Of a DNA stretch of 64,000 bases, positions 38,188 to 46,824 are shown piece by piece. A program made the translations under genes and the position numbers. The stretch spans positions 781,152 to 845,151 of the forward strand of contig NZ_FOEQ01000001.1 of the NCBI RefSeq assembly GCF_900110655.1, in the 5' to 3' direction. The notes under the pieces were generated by a model. The model worked only from the letters and a program-made list of their open reading frames with translations. It was not told where the DNA came from and did no database searches. Origin of the DNA: Pseudomonas soli (GTDB taxonomy: Bacteria > Pseudomonadota > Gammaproteobacteria > Pseudomonadales > Pseudomonadaceae). The number at the start of each line of letters is the position of its first letter. Position 1 is the first letter of the stretch.

Positions 38188-39102
38188 TCAACCCAACGGA
38201 TACTTCTGCAGGTTCGCCATCATCTGCTGCAACGCCTGCAAGCTGTCCTGCGGGTGCTGCGCGCCTTCGAAATCACCGATCCGCGCCCAGTTGTCCGCCA
38301 CCTGCTCGGGGGTGAACCCTTCACGCGGATCGAAGCCCACGCCCTGACTACGCTCCCAGCGCACCTTGCCCACCCAGCCGCCGCCCACCTCGAACAGCTC
38401 GCCGCTGTCCTGGCACTGCTCGCTGCCCAGATACACCACCAACGGGCTGATCAGCTCGGGCTGCAGACGCTCGAACACCTGCGGCGGGATCAGCCCCTCG
38501 GTCATGCGCGTGCCACCGGTCGGGGCGATGGCGTTGACCAGGATGCCGTGCTTGCGGCCCTCGATGGCCAAGGTACGGGTCAGCCCGTAGAGGCCGAGCT
38601 TGGCCATGCCGTAGTTGGCCTGGCCGAAATTGCCGTAGATGCCCGAAGTGGACGAAGTGAAGATCACCCGCCCCCAGTTCTGCGCCCGCAGGTGCGGCCA
38701 GGCGGCGTGGGTGACCTTGTAGGCACCTTCGACATGCACGCGGTAGACCAGCTCCCAGTCGCCGTCTTCCATCTTGTGGAAGGTCTTGTCGCGCAGGATG
38801 CCGGCGTTGTTTACCAGCACATCGACCCGGCCGAAGGTATCCAGGGCCTGCTCGACGATGCGCGCGCCATCGGTGACCGAGTCATGGTTGGCGATCGCCG
38901 AACCGCCCGCGGCGCGGATCTCCTCCACCACGCGGTCGGCCGCCGAGGTGTTGGCGCCTTCACCATGTGTCGACCCACCCAGGTCGTTGACCACCACGTG
39001 AGCGCCGCGCGCGGCGAACAACAGCGCATGGGCCCGGCCCAGGCCACCGCCGGCCCCCGTGACGATCACCACTCGATCCTGCAGACGTACCGGCTCGCTC
39101 AT
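38188..39102 (-). CDS. Short-chain dehydrogenase/reductase, hydroxyacyl-CoA dehydrogenase-like
   Basis: A 304-residue Rossmann enzyme: cofactor motif VTGAGGGLGRAHALLFAARGAHVVVNDLGG, NNAGILRD, catalytic Ser in FTSSTSGIYGNFGQANYGMAKLGL with YGMAK. The N-terminal region is close to the dehydrogenase half of peroxisomal multifunctional enzyme 2 (17-beta-HSD4), so a 3-hydroxyacyl-CoA or related substrate is plausible. The start at 39102 (MSEPVRLQDRVV) is chosen over a longer frame. It is about 115 bp downstream of a hydrolase gene on the same strand; co-transcription is possible. Confidence 0.88.
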   Translation of the reverse strand: MSEPVRLQDRVVIVTGAGGGLGRAHALLFAARGAHVVVNDLGGSTHGEGANTSAADRVVEEIRAAGGSAIANHDSVTDGARIVEQALDTFGRVDVLVNNAGILRDKTFHKMEDGDWELVYRVHVEGAYKVTHAAWPHLRAQNWGRVIFTSSTSGIYGNFGQANYGMAKLGLYGLTRTLAIEGRKHGILVNAIAPTGGTRMTEGLIPPQVFERLQPELISPLVVYLGSEQCQDSGELFEVGGGWVGKVRWERSQGVGFDPREGFTPEQVADNWARIGDFEGAQHPQDSLQALQQMMANLQKYPLG

Positions 39103-39218
39103 GCTCAAGGCTCCTGGCAATGAAGGGATGCAACGCAGTCTCCGCCAGCCGCCTGGGCCGGGCAATCAAGCGCACCGTGGCGAATGCCGCTTTATAACGA
39201 CCGGCGATGATCGCCCAG

Positions 39219-40124
39219 TCAGGACCAGGCAACCTTCAGTGGGATATAGCTCAGCGGCTGTTCACGAAACGCCAGGTAATGGCGCAGCACCTGCACCGGC
39301 GCCTCGGTGTGCGGATAATGGCCGATGCCCTGCAGCACCACGGTGTCCGGCTGCGGTACTAGTTCGCGGTAGCGCTCGACCATGTGCGCGCCAGACAAAG
39401 GATCGACCGCGCCATTGATGAAGCGCAGCGGCACGCCGGGGCGCTGCAGCGCGGCGACCCAGCGTTCGCGCTGGGCCCGGCGCTCCGGCAGGAAGCTGAC
39501 CAGTTTATGCAGGATCCGTGGGCCACGGTTGGAAACGATCAGGCTCCAGTAGTCATCCAGGGCGCTCTCGCTGGGATGCGTGCACGGGCCATAGACCTGG
39601 GTGACGTTGCGCACCAGGTCATCGCGTCCGAACGAGCGCCCGACCAGCCAGCCCAGGCGGCTGAGCAGCAGCTTCTGGACCAGCAGCACCCGGCAGCTCT
39701 CGGGGAACAGCCCGCTGTTGAGGAACACGCAACTGGCCACCTGGAGCCGCTGTTCGTGGTGCCGGGCCAGCAGCTCCTGGGCAACGCTGCCGCCGTAGTC
39801 GTGGGCCAGCAGGTGCACCGGCTGGTCGATATGCAGGTGCGCCAGCAAGGCCTGCTGCAGGTCGGCCTGCTCGAGCAGGCTGTAGTCGTGGTCCGCAGGC
39901 TTGGCCGAATCGCCGAAGCCAAGCATGTCGCAGGCCACCACGCGAAAACGCTGGGTAAGGGGTGCCCACAGGTAGTGCCAATCCCAGCTGGCCGTGGGGA
40001 AACCGTGAAGCAATAGCAGGGGCTCTCCTTGCCCTGCCGTCCAGTAGCGGATGCTCTGGCCCCGGAAAGTGAAACCCTGGCTCCGGGTGCGCCAGACGCA
40101 CAATGGAATTTCGGCCAGTGGCAT
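39219..40124 (-). CDS. Alpha/beta hydrolase with Asp nucleophile (MEST/epoxide-hydrolase-like)
   Basis: A 301-residue alpha/beta-hydrolase. The oxyanion segment is LLLLHGFPTASWDWHYLW and the nucleophile elbow is HLLAHDYGGSVAQELL, with Asp109 in place of Ser. This is the arrangement of haloalkane dehalogenases and epoxide hydrolases, and HDYG with VAQELL particularly recalls the vertebrate MEST subgroup. The catalytic His is in GIGHYPHTEAP. The start at 40124 gives MPLAEIPLCVWRT. Substrate unknown. Confidence 0.85.
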   Translation of the reverse strand: MPLAEIPLCVWRTRSQGFTFRGQSIRYWTAGQGEPLLLLHGFPTASWDWHYLWAPLTQRFRVVACDMLGFGDSAKPADHDYSLLEQADLQQALLAHLHIDQPVHLLAHDYGGSVAQELLARHHEQRLQVASCVFLNSGLFPESCRVLLVQKLLLSRLGWLVGRSFGRDDLVRNVTQVYGPCTHPSESALDDYWSLIVSNRGPRILHKLVSFLPERRAQRERWVAALQRPGVPLRFINGAVDPLSGAHMVERYRELVPQPDTVVLQGIGHYPHTEAPVQVLRHYLAFREQPLSYIPLKVAWS

Positions 40125-40297
40125 CACGGTCGTCCCGGTGGATAAGTGTCGGAAGAGGGCAAGGCTGCGTTCATTGCATGTCACCTCGGCACATACATGT
40201 GCTCTCTATGTCGAGGCTCAGTCTAGAGGCCTATACGAAGGTGATAAGTCGCCTTGGCAGCCAGCCTGATGACCGTGCGAGTCAGTGGCACGAACGG

Positions 40298-40984
40298 TCA
40301 GACCAGCATCACCAGCAACGGCGCGGCCAAGAGGTTGAGCAGCCCGGTCAGGACCATGACCAGGCCAGCCACGGAGCCTTCCTCGCGCCCTACTTCCTGG
40401 GCGCGGCTCACCCCCGCGCCATGGGCGCCAACCCCGAACAGAGCGCCCCGTGCCAGCGGTGTGCGCAAGGGCAGCCAACGCAGGAGAATGCCGCCGAACA
40501 TCGCCCCGAGCACCCCGGTAAACATCACAAACACCGCCGTCAGCTCCGGCACGCCGCCCAGGTCCTGGGCCACGGGCATGGCGAACGGTGTGGTGATCGA
40601 GCGTGGCAGCAACGACAGGCTGACCGCATCGTCCAGCGCGAGCAGGTGCGCCAGCGCCCAGGAGCTGCCGATGGAAGCCACGCTGCCGGCGAGCATGCCG
40701 ACCAGCAGCGCCGGCCAGTGCCGCGCCAGCAGTGCCCGTTGTTGCCAGATCGGCACCGCGAACGCGACGGTGACCGGGCCGAGGACGCCCATCAGCCAAT
40801 GCGTGTTGCGGGCGTACTCGGTGTAGGCGGTGTGCAGCGGCACGGCCACCGCCAGCAGCAAGGCCGGCACCAGGATCAGCGGCGACAGCAGGTAGCGTCC
40901 GCTGCGCCGGTACAGCCAGCGGCTGCCCAGGTAGGCGCCAAGGGTCAGGGCCAGCCAGAACAGCGGCATGGGTTCAAGGCTCAT
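40298..40984 (-). CDS. LrgB/CidB-family membrane protein
   Basis: A 228-residue polytopic membrane protein with the LrgB pattern (YRRSGRYLLSPLILVPALLLAV, GVLGPVTVAFAVPIWQQR, SLLPRSITTPFAMPVAQDLGG, GVGAHGAGVSRAQEVGREEGSVAGL). It overlaps the LrgA-like gene by 11 bp. LrgAB/CidAB pairs act like holin and antiholin or export small metabolites such as pyruvate; the role in Pseudomonas is not settled. Confidence 0.9.
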   Translation of the reverse strand: MSLEPMPLFWLALTLGAYLGSRWLYRRSGRYLLSPLILVPALLLAVAVPLHTAYTEYARNTHWLMGVLGPVTVAFAVPIWQQRALLARHWPALLVGMLAGSVASIGSSWALAHLLALDDAVSLSLLPRSITTPFAMPVAQDLGGVPELTAVFVMFTGVLGAMFGGILLRWLPLRTPLARGALFGVGAHGAGVSRAQEVGREEGSVAGLVMVLTGLLNLLAAPLLVMLV

Positions 40985-41360
40985 GGCGCAGCCTCCAACG
41001 GCACACCATCTCGACGGTGACCGCGGTGACCACCATCACCAGCAGGGTACTCAGCGCAATCACCAGCAGGATGCGCCAGCCCTCGCTGCGCAGCAGGCTG
41101 CCGTAGTCCAGCAGGCTCATCAGCGCGGGAATGAAGAACAGCAGCATCTCGGCCATCAGCCAGCCGGCAGCCAATTGCAACGTGGCCGGTTTGAGCAGGC
41201 CGGTGGCGAACAGTGCCAGCAGTAGCGCCAGGCCCATTACGCCACCAGGAATCGGCCAGCCAAGCCAGGCGGCCAGCTGGCCACCGATCAGGAACAGCGC
41301 CAGCAACACTGTCAGCTCGGCGAGCAGGCGCAAGGTCTTTTTCAATAATGCAGGATTCAT
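40974..41360 (-). CDS. CidA/LrgA-family holin-like protein
   Basis: A 128-residue membrane protein with four hydrophobic helices and the family segment LFLIGGQLAAWLGWPIPGGVMGLALLLALF, followed by LFFIPALMSLLDYG. It is the first gene of the lrgA-lrgB pair and is divergent from a LysR regulator whose start is about 100 bp away, implying local control. Confidence 0.92.
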   Translation of the reverse strand: MNPALLKKTLRLLAELTVLLALFLIGGQLAAWLGWPIPGGVMGLALLLALFATGLLKPATLQLAAGWLMAEMLLFFIPALMSLLDYGSLLRSEGWRILLVIALSTLLVMVVTAVTVEMVCRWRLRHEP

Positions 41361-41462
41361 GGGCGGGAGTTCCTCGACAACGAGCCCATTGTAAAAGTCG
41401 GCCCCCTAGGCCAGAAGCGAATTGTTAGACTAACAGCCATTCCAAAACGGAATTCGGCATAC

Positions 41463-42350
41463 ATGGAATTCAAACAGCTGCGCAGTTTCATCGAAGTCGT
41501 CCACAAAGGCGGCTTCACCCAGGCGGCGGGTACCCTGCACATCAGCCAGTCGGCGGTGAGCAAGCAGGTCGCCCAGCTGGAACAGGACATCGGCCAGCCG
41601 CTGCTGGAACGCCAGGGCTCACAGCTGCTGCTGACTGCCGCCGGGCGCATCGTCCTGGAGCGCGGCGAGGCGCTACTGCGCCAGCGCCAGGAACTGCTGA
41701 GCGAACTGGACGACCTCAGCCAGATGGCCCGCGGCGAATTGCGCCTGGGCCTGCCGCTGCTGGGCAGTGATGCGCTGTTCGCCGGATTGTTCGCCGAGTA
41801 CCGGCGGCGCCATCCGAATATCTCGATCCAACTGCTCGAAGGTGGCAGCCGCATGGTCGAGCAAGCCGTCAAGAGTGGCGAGCTGGAGTTGGGCGGTAGC
41901 CTCACCCCGAGCGACCCGGCGTTCGACTACCAGCCGTTCTGCAATGAGCCACTGGAGGCCTTGCTGCCCGCCGGCCATCCGCTGGCCGGGCAGGTCGACG
42001 TCGCCCTGGCACAGCTGGCCGACACGCCGTTTCTGCTGTACCAGCGCAGTTTCGTGCTCAACGATCGATTGCTCAGCGCCTGCCAGCAGGAAGGCTTCAC
42101 GCCCAAGGAGGGTGGGCGTAGCGGCCAGGCAGACTTTCTTGCCGCATTGGTGGCGGCCGGGCAAGGCGTGGTGCTGCTGCCGGCGATCGTCGCACGGGCG
42201 CTGGAACGGCCCGGGGTGGTGCGCTTGCCGTTGCGGGCGCCGGAGTACCTGCGTTGGGATATCGCCTTCATCTGGCGGCGCGGGGCGTATCTGTCACGGG
42301 CGGCGCAGGCGTGGCTGGCATTGTTGCGTGAAGACTCAGCCATGCATTGA
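41463..42350 (+). CDS. LysR-family regulator of the LrgAB-type pair
   Basis: A 295-residue LysR regulator: MEFKQLRSFIEVVHKGGFTQAAGTLHISQSAVSKQVAQLEQDIGQPLLER is a clean winged-helix; the effector domain follows with GELRLGLPLLGSDALFAGLFAEYRRRHPN. Divergent from lrgA. The co-inducer is unknown; for cid/lrg systems the cognate LysR (CidR) responds to acetate or pyruvate status in Gram-positives, which may not carry over. Confidence 0.9.
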   Translation: MEFKQLRSFIEVVHKGGFTQAAGTLHISQSAVSKQVAQLEQDIGQPLLERQGSQLLLTAAGRIVLERGEALLRQRQELLSELDDLSQMARGELRLGLPLLGSDALFAGLFAEYRRRHPNISIQLLEGGSRMVEQAVKSGELELGGSLTPSDPAFDYQPFCNEPLEALLPAGHPLAGQVDVALAQLADTPFLLYQRSFVLNDRLLSACQQEGFTPKEGGRSGQADFLAALVAAGQGVVLLPAIVARALERPGVVRLPLRAPEYLRWDIAFIWRRGAYLSRAAQAWLALLREDSAMH

Positions 42351-42387
42351 GGCGACCGGCCCTATCGCGGGGCCGGTCCAGGCAACA

Positions 42388-42843
42388 TCAGCCTTTCAGC
42401 ACAGCCGCAAACTCCGCCAGCCACGGCTCGGCATCGGCCTCGGGTGTCACGGTCTCACTGGCATCGAGTCGCAGCATCGGCAGCACTTCGTTCACCCCCA
42501 GCTCGGCAAACAACTCACGCATCTGCTCGCCACCGCCGCAGTAGGTATCGCCGTAGCTGGAGTCGCCCAGGCCGATCACCGCCCCTGGCAAGCCGCGCCA
42601 GGCCGCCGGCAGCACATCGCGGATCGTGCTGTACAGCGGCATCAGGCTGTCGGGCAGCTCGCCCATGCCGGTGGTCGAGGTCACCGCCAGCAACGCGTCG
42701 GGACCAAAGCCCTCGATGTCCTGCAGGGTGGCGCGGGCCGCGTGCCAGGCTTCAAGGCCGGCGGCCGTGAGCAACGACTCGGCGTGGCGGGCGACTTCGT
42801 CGGCGGTGCCGTACACCGAACCGGAAATAATGGCGACTTTCAT
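42388..42843 (-). CDS. Flavodoxin (MioC-like)
   Basis: A 151-residue FMN electron carrier. The start at 42843 gives MKVAIISGSVYGTADEVARHAESLL with the phosphate-binding loop SGSVYGTA; later TSTTGMGELPDSL and GLGDSSYGDTYCGGGEQM bind the isoalloxazine. The upstream frame is spurious. It is a single gene; the electron partner is unknown. Confidence 0.9.
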   Translation of the reverse strand: MKVAIISGSVYGTADEVARHAESLLTAAGLEAWHAARATLQDIEGFGPDALLAVTSTTGMGELPDSLMPLYSTIRDVLPAAWRGLPGAVIGLGDSSYGDTYCGGGEQMRELFAELGVNEVLPMLRLDASETVTPEADAEPWLAEFAAVLKG

Positions 42844-43027
42844 CGGGTGAGGATTCCGAAACTGAGTGAAAACGTAGGATACTAGCACTCGACAGTGGCA
42901 AAAGGCCGCCCCGCCTAAAGTCACTAGCTTGAGAATTATCCGACGAATGCCCGGAACGAAACGGACTAGCCACTGTCCACCGCCGTGAACAAAATCGCCG
43001 TTACCGATTGCCCCTTCGAGTCAGACC

Positions 43028-43651
43028 ATGCAAGCAGACGCCCTACTCTCCCAGGACGAACTGGACTTCATCCAGGACATGCAGCATTCGCCCCAATTGA
43101 ACCTGGCTGACCCCATGTCGAGCCTGCTGGTCAATGGCGACCGTCATCTCAAGGACCTGCTCACCCGCTTGGTGGCCAACGAGCAGGTGACGCTGCAAGC
43201 CAGCTTCAATAATCAGCAGCTGAGCTTCCCCCTGCAACTGGTCGAGGATGAGTTCCACGCCTTGCACCTGCAACTGGGCTCGCCGGACATCTACGAGGAC
43301 GGCCCCATGCTGCGGCCATGGCGCCTTTCGCTGCAGCAGCCGACCGCGCTGCTGGACGATCACGGCCAGGCCAGCGACCTGTGGGTACGCGACATTTCCT
43401 TCAAGGGTGTGCTGCTGGAAGTGCGCGGTGGGGCTGAAGCCCCTGCGCAATTCAACCTGCGCTTCGCCGCCGAGGACATCCCGCCGATCGGCCTGCACGG
43501 CGCACTGCGCCGGCGCATCACCCCGCGCCTCGCCGCCTACGACCTGACCCACACTCCGGCCGAAGAGGTCGAGCGCCTGCGCGAATATATCCTCCAGGCC
43601 CACCGCAAGGCCCACCCCGAGCTGCACGCCCAGGCACCCAACACCTTCTGA
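43028..43651 (+). CDS. PilZ domain protein with altered c-di-GMP motif
   Basis: A 207-residue soluble protein. The N-terminal half has YcgR-like strands (VTLQASFNNQQLSFPLQLVEDEFHALHLQLG); the second half is a PilZ barrel with the conserved DISFKG (Asp122, Ser124, Gly127 of the D/NxSxxG motif). The partner motif RxxxR, expected shortly before, reads RPWR (96-99), one residue short, so c-di-GMP binding is doubtful. It may act in flagellar or surface behaviour by family. Confidence 0.8.
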   Translation: MQADALLSQDELDFIQDMQHSPQLNLADPMSSLLVNGDRHLKDLLTRLVANEQVTLQASFNNQQLSFPLQLVEDEFHALHLQLGSPDIYEDGPMLRPWRLSLQQPTALLDDHGQASDLWVRDISFKGVLLEVRGGAEAPAQFNLRFAAEDIPPIGLHGALRRRITPRLAAYDLTHTPAEEVERLREYILQAHRKAHPELHAQAPNTF

Positions 43652-43798
43652 CGACCGTCCAGCCATTGAAACTGACCGGTCATGATTGATCGGCGATAAT
43701 CCGTGCCCGATTCTTGCAAGCCCGCCTGCGCCGCCCATCACCCCGGGCCGCAAGCCAGGGGCCGGCTACCCGCCAGCCCCGTCGCCAGGAGATACACG

Positions 43799-44371
43799 AT
43801 GTCTACCCCACCCGTCACCTTGATGGTGTCGCGCCGCGCCGCCTGCGGCCGCTACCAGGACCTGCTGGCCTGGCTGCACGAAGGCGAACAACTGGCCACC
43901 GACTTTCCCGGCTACCTGGGCTCGGGCATCCTCGCCCCGCCGAGCGAGGGCGACGAATTCCAGATCATCTTCCGCTTCGCCAGCGAACAGACCATGCACG
44001 CCTGGGAGCATTCCGCCTCGCGCAGGGCCTGGCTGGAACGCGGCAACGGCCTGTTCGAGCGCCCCAAAGAGAGGCGCGTGAGCGGTATCGACGACTGGTT
44101 CGGCACCAATACAGTGCAAAAACCACCGCGCTGGAAGCAGGCAACGGCCATCTGGCTGGCGTTCTTTCCGGTTTCGCTACTGTTCAACCTGCTGTTCGGC
44201 CACTGGCTGGCGCCACTCGACCTGCTGCCTCGAGTGCTGCTCAGTACCCTGGCCCTGACGCCATTGATGGTGTACCTGTTCATCCCTCTGTCCACCCGGT
44301 TGCTGGCCGGCTGGCTCAACGCCACGCCACGCGCCGCCACCGAGCGTTCCCAGGGGCTGCGCAGCCGCTGA
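43799..44371 (+). CDS. Antibiotic biosynthesis monooxygenase-domain membrane protein
   Basis: A 190-residue protein. The N-terminal ~95 residues form an ABM-type ferredoxin-like domain (PVTLMVSRRAACGRYQDLLAWLHEGEQLATDFPGYLGSGILAPP). The C-terminal half has two membrane helices (AIWLAFFPVSLLFNLLFGHWL and LLSTLALTPLMVYLFIPLS). The start at 43799 follows AGGAGA. The fusion of ABM to a two-helix anchor is known in proteobacteria; the reaction is unknown. Confidence 0.88.
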   Translation: MSTPPVTLMVSRRAACGRYQDLLAWLHEGEQLATDFPGYLGSGILAPPSEGDEFQIIFRFASEQTMHAWEHSASRRAWLERGNGLFERPKERRVSGIDDWFGTNTVQKPPRWKQATAIWLAFFPVSLLFNLLFGHWLAPLDLLPRVLLSTLALTPLMVYLFIPLSTRLLAGWLNATPRAATERSQGLRSR

Positions 44372-44447
44372 GGCACGGGCTCGCAAGGCCGTGCAGTTCG
44401 GGTATGCTGGGGCATCACGCACGGACAGACGAACAGACCGCCCGAAC

Positions 44448-45140
44448 ATGAACAGCCCAATCCTCATCACCGGCGCCAGCCAGCGCGTCGGCCTGGCCCT
44501 GGCCATGGAGCTAGCCCAGGCCGGCCATACGGTGGTCAGCGCCAGCCGCACCTTGCAGGGGCAGGCTGCCCACCCGAACATCCGGCAGTTCCAGGCCGAC
44601 CTGACCCGCAGCGAAGACCGCCAGGCCCTGATCGAGTACCTGCAACGCGAGTACGACGGCCTGCGTGCGATCATCCATAACGCCTCGCTGTGGCTCGACG
44701 ATGGCCTGGACAACCTCGACACCATGTTCCGCCTGCACGTCGAGGCGCCCTACCACCTCAACCTCGCCCTCGGCGAGCTGCTGGACAAGGTGGACAAAGC
44801 CGACATCATCCACATCTGCGACGAGACCTCCTCGCGCGGCAGCAAGAGCCACATCGGCTATGCCGCGACGAAGGCCGCGCTGCAGAACATGGTGCTGTCG
44901 TTCGCCGAAAAATACGCGCCCAAGGTGCGGGTCAACGGTATCCTGCCTGGCCTGCTGATCCTCAAGGAAGGCGGCGACGAGCAGTACCGCGAGCAGACGC
45001 TGAAAAAGGCCCTGCTCGAATTCGAACCCGGCGCCCGCCCGTTGATCGACGCCGTGCTGTTCCTGCTGCAAAGCCAGTACAGCACCGGCAGCCAGGTGGT
45101 CATCAACGGTGGCCGCCATCTGAAGAACCGCATGACCTGA
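44448..45140 (+). CDS. folM: Dihydromonapterin reductase
   Basis: A short-chain dehydrogenase of 230 residues. It has ILITGASQRVGLALAMELAQAGHTVV (cofactor), IHNASLWLDD, and GYAATKAAL with the YxxxK motif. FolM reduces dihydromonapterin to tetrahydromonapterin, the cofactor of phenylalanine hydroxylase in Pseudomonas. Start 44448 (MNSPILITGA). It is followed 11 bp later by a DUF1244 gene and then hopJ, a run common in this genus; folE/folX usually nearby are not seen here. Confidence 0.9.
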   Translation: MNSPILITGASQRVGLALAMELAQAGHTVVSASRTLQGQAAHPNIRQFQADLTRSEDRQALIEYLQREYDGLRAIIHNASLWLDDGLDNLDTMFRLHVEAPYHLNLALGELLDKVDKADIIHICDETSSRGSKSHIGYAATKAALQNMVLSFAEKYAPKVRVNGILPGLLILKEGGDEQYREQTLKKALLEFEPGARPLIDAVLFLLQSQYSTGSQVVINGGRHLKNRMT

Positions 45141-45151
45141 AGAGATCGCCC

Positions 45152-45448
45152 ATGACCCCGCAACAACAGCTCGAACTCGAAGCCGCCGCGTTCCGGCGCC
45201 TGGTCGACCACCTGCAAAAACGTACCGACGTGCAGAACATCGACCTGATGAACCTTTCCGGCTTCTGCCGCAACTGCCTGTCCAAGTGGCTCAAGGCCGC
45301 CGCCGATGATCGCCAGATCGAGCTGAGCCTGGACGATGCCCGCGAGCAGGTGTACGGCATGCCCTATGCCGATTGGAAAGCCCAATACCAGAACGAAGCC
45401 AGCGCCGAGCAGAAAGCGGCGTTCGAACAAGGAAAACCGCGTGACTGA
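45152..45448 (+). CDS. DUF1244 family protein
   Basis: A 98-residue soluble protein with the family core AAAFRRLVDHLQKRTDVQNIDLMNLSGFCRNCLSKWL and YGMPYADWKAQYQNEAS. Structural-genomics homologues are known, but the function is not. It lies between folM and hopJ, overlapping hopJ by eight bases, so the three genes form one unit. Confidence 0.88.
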   Translation: MTPQQQLELEAAAFRRLVDHLQKRTDVQNIDLMNLSGFCRNCLSKWLKAAADDRQIELSLDDAREQVYGMPYADWKAQYQNEASAEQKAAFEQGKPRD

Positions 45449-45782
45449 CCTGAATACCCTGCGCAGCAGCCTCGCCAGCGGCGAACACGTTTTTGCCGAC
45501 ACCCTGGCCTTCATCGCCGCGAACTACAGCTACCAGCCCCAGGCCTTCGACAATGGCGACGTGCACAACGCCGCCGGGCAGAACGAAGGTTCGTGCAAGA
45601 CCCTGGGCCTGGCGCTGCTCGAAGGGTTGAGCGACCAGGAGGCACTGCTGGCCTTCGGTGAGCACTACCGCAGCGTGGTCGCCACGCCCGAGGGCAGCGA
45701 CCATGGCAATATCCGTGCGCTGATCAAGCATGGGCTGGCCGGGGTGAAGTTCACCACCCAGCCACTTGCGCGCCTGGGCTGA
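45441..45782 (+). CDS. HopJ type III effector-like protein
   Basis: A 113-residue protein; GTG 45441, with AAGGA ahead, gives the usual length and start (V/M-TDLNTLRSSLASGEHVFADTLAFIAANYSYQPQAFDNGDVHNAAGQNEGSCKTLG). Despite the name, HopJ is found in many non-pathogens and near folate/pterin genes, as here, and a metabolic role is more likely than secretion. The longer upstream frame is inside DUF1244 and not real. Confidence 0.88.
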   Translation: MTDLNTLRSSLASGEHVFADTLAFIAANYSYQPQAFDNGDVHNAAGQNEGSCKTLGLALLEGLSDQEALLAFGEHYRSVVATPEGSDHGNIRALIKHGLAGVKFTTQPLARLG

Positions 45783-45789
45783 TAGCAGA

Positions 45790-45810
45790 TGGGGCCGCTG
45801 TGCGGCCCCA
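45790..45810. terminator. Hairpin between convergent genes
   Basis: TGGGGCCGC / GCGGCCCCA with a TGT loop, immediately after hopJ and before the end of the convergent hydrolase; no T-run. Confidence 0.45.
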
Positions 45811-45818
45811 ACCGGACA

Positions 45819-46727
45819 TCAACTGATGAGCCGGCCTGGTGTTCCAGCCTCAAGGCGCCCCTTGTGCAACCACTCCAGCGCAATCGGCCACAGACTTTCA
45901 CGAAACCGATCGTGAAAGAACGCGAAGTGCCCGATCTCCCCGACCGAGATATCCACAGGCGCCACCCGCAGATGCCGCCGCTCGCCCGTTTGCAGGTACC
46001 CCAACAATCGTTCAGTGGCCGCCACCGTGCCGAACGGATCGTCAGTCAGGCTGATGGCCAGGGTCGCCGCCTGTACCTGGGCAAATGGCGTCGCCGACAG
46101 TAGACGCCCACTGGGCCGCTGCTCGTAACGCGGCGTACGGGCAACCCAATCGCGTACCACGCCGGCCGGGGTATCCTCCAGCCAGCCCAGGCGCTTGCCG
46201 GGGAAATAGCCGAACATCCGGGTCAACAGCGGCATCACCACGTGCCATTTGCCGAACAGCTGCCAACGCTGCTCCGGCGCATAATCGCGCCAATAGGCGA
46301 ACTGCGCGCCCACCAGCAGTGCATGGCGCACCTGCCCCGCCGACGGCGCCAGCCCGAGCGCCCAGCCGCCGAAGCTGTGGCCGACCACATGCATCGGCTG
46401 GCCCGGATGCTCGGCGGCGGCCAGTTGCAACATCGCTTCGAAGTCCAGCCGGCCCCAGTCGCTCCAGGACGCCTGGAAACCGCGCAGCGTGGCCGGGCGC
46501 GACTCGCCGATACCGCGATAATCGTAGGTGAGCACGTCAAAGCCCTGGGCGAACAGGTAGTCGGCGAAACGCGAGTAATAGCGGCAACGCACCGAAGTGG
46601 CGGCATTGATGATCACCAGGGGACGCAGGGGATCGGGCTTAGCGTGGCGCCAGCGAAATCCGCCGAGGCCATAGCCGTCGGCGGCGACATGACGAAAGGC
46701 ACAGGAGGGTTGGGTAAGGCTGCTCAT
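45819..46727 (-). CDS. Alpha/beta hydrolase, esterase/lipase-like
   Basis: A 302-residue hydrolase with the nucleophile elbow VVGHSFGGWALG (Ser118), the DVLTYDYRGIGES segment, and a C-terminal GEIGHFAFFHDRFRESLW with the catalytic His. It resembles the YheT/EMB-8 or monoacylglycerol lipase-like groups that act on lipid esters. The long upstream extension to 46937 is not coding; the start at 46727 gives MSSLTQPSCAFRHV. Substrate unknown. Confidence 0.85.
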   Translation of the reverse strand: MSSLTQPSCAFRHVAADGYGLGGFRWRHAKPDPLRPLVIINAATSVRCRYYSRFADYLFAQGFDVLTYDYRGIGESRPATLRGFQASWSDWGRLDFEAMLQLAAAEHPGQPMHVVGHSFGGWALGLAPSAGQVRHALLVGAQFAYWRDYAPEQRWQLFGKWHVVMPLLTRMFGYFPGKRLGWLEDTPAGVVRDWVARTPRYEQRPSGRLLSATPFAQVQAATLAISLTDDPFGTVAATERLLGYLQTGERRHLRVAPVDISVGEIGHFAFFHDRFRESLWPIALEWLHKGRLEAGTPGRLIS

Positions 46728-46824
46728 GGCGCGTTCCCTGCGGCGTCGCGCCATGCTGGCGGACGGGCTGTTGTCGTGCGCCAACGCTAGCAAAAAAAAC
46801 CTTGCCTGTAATCGCGGGACAGGC

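Noticed and set aside
45441..45782. HopJ as a true type III secretion effector
   Set aside because: No secretion genes or hrp box are near; HopJ in this folM/DUF1244 context is widespread in non-pathogens.
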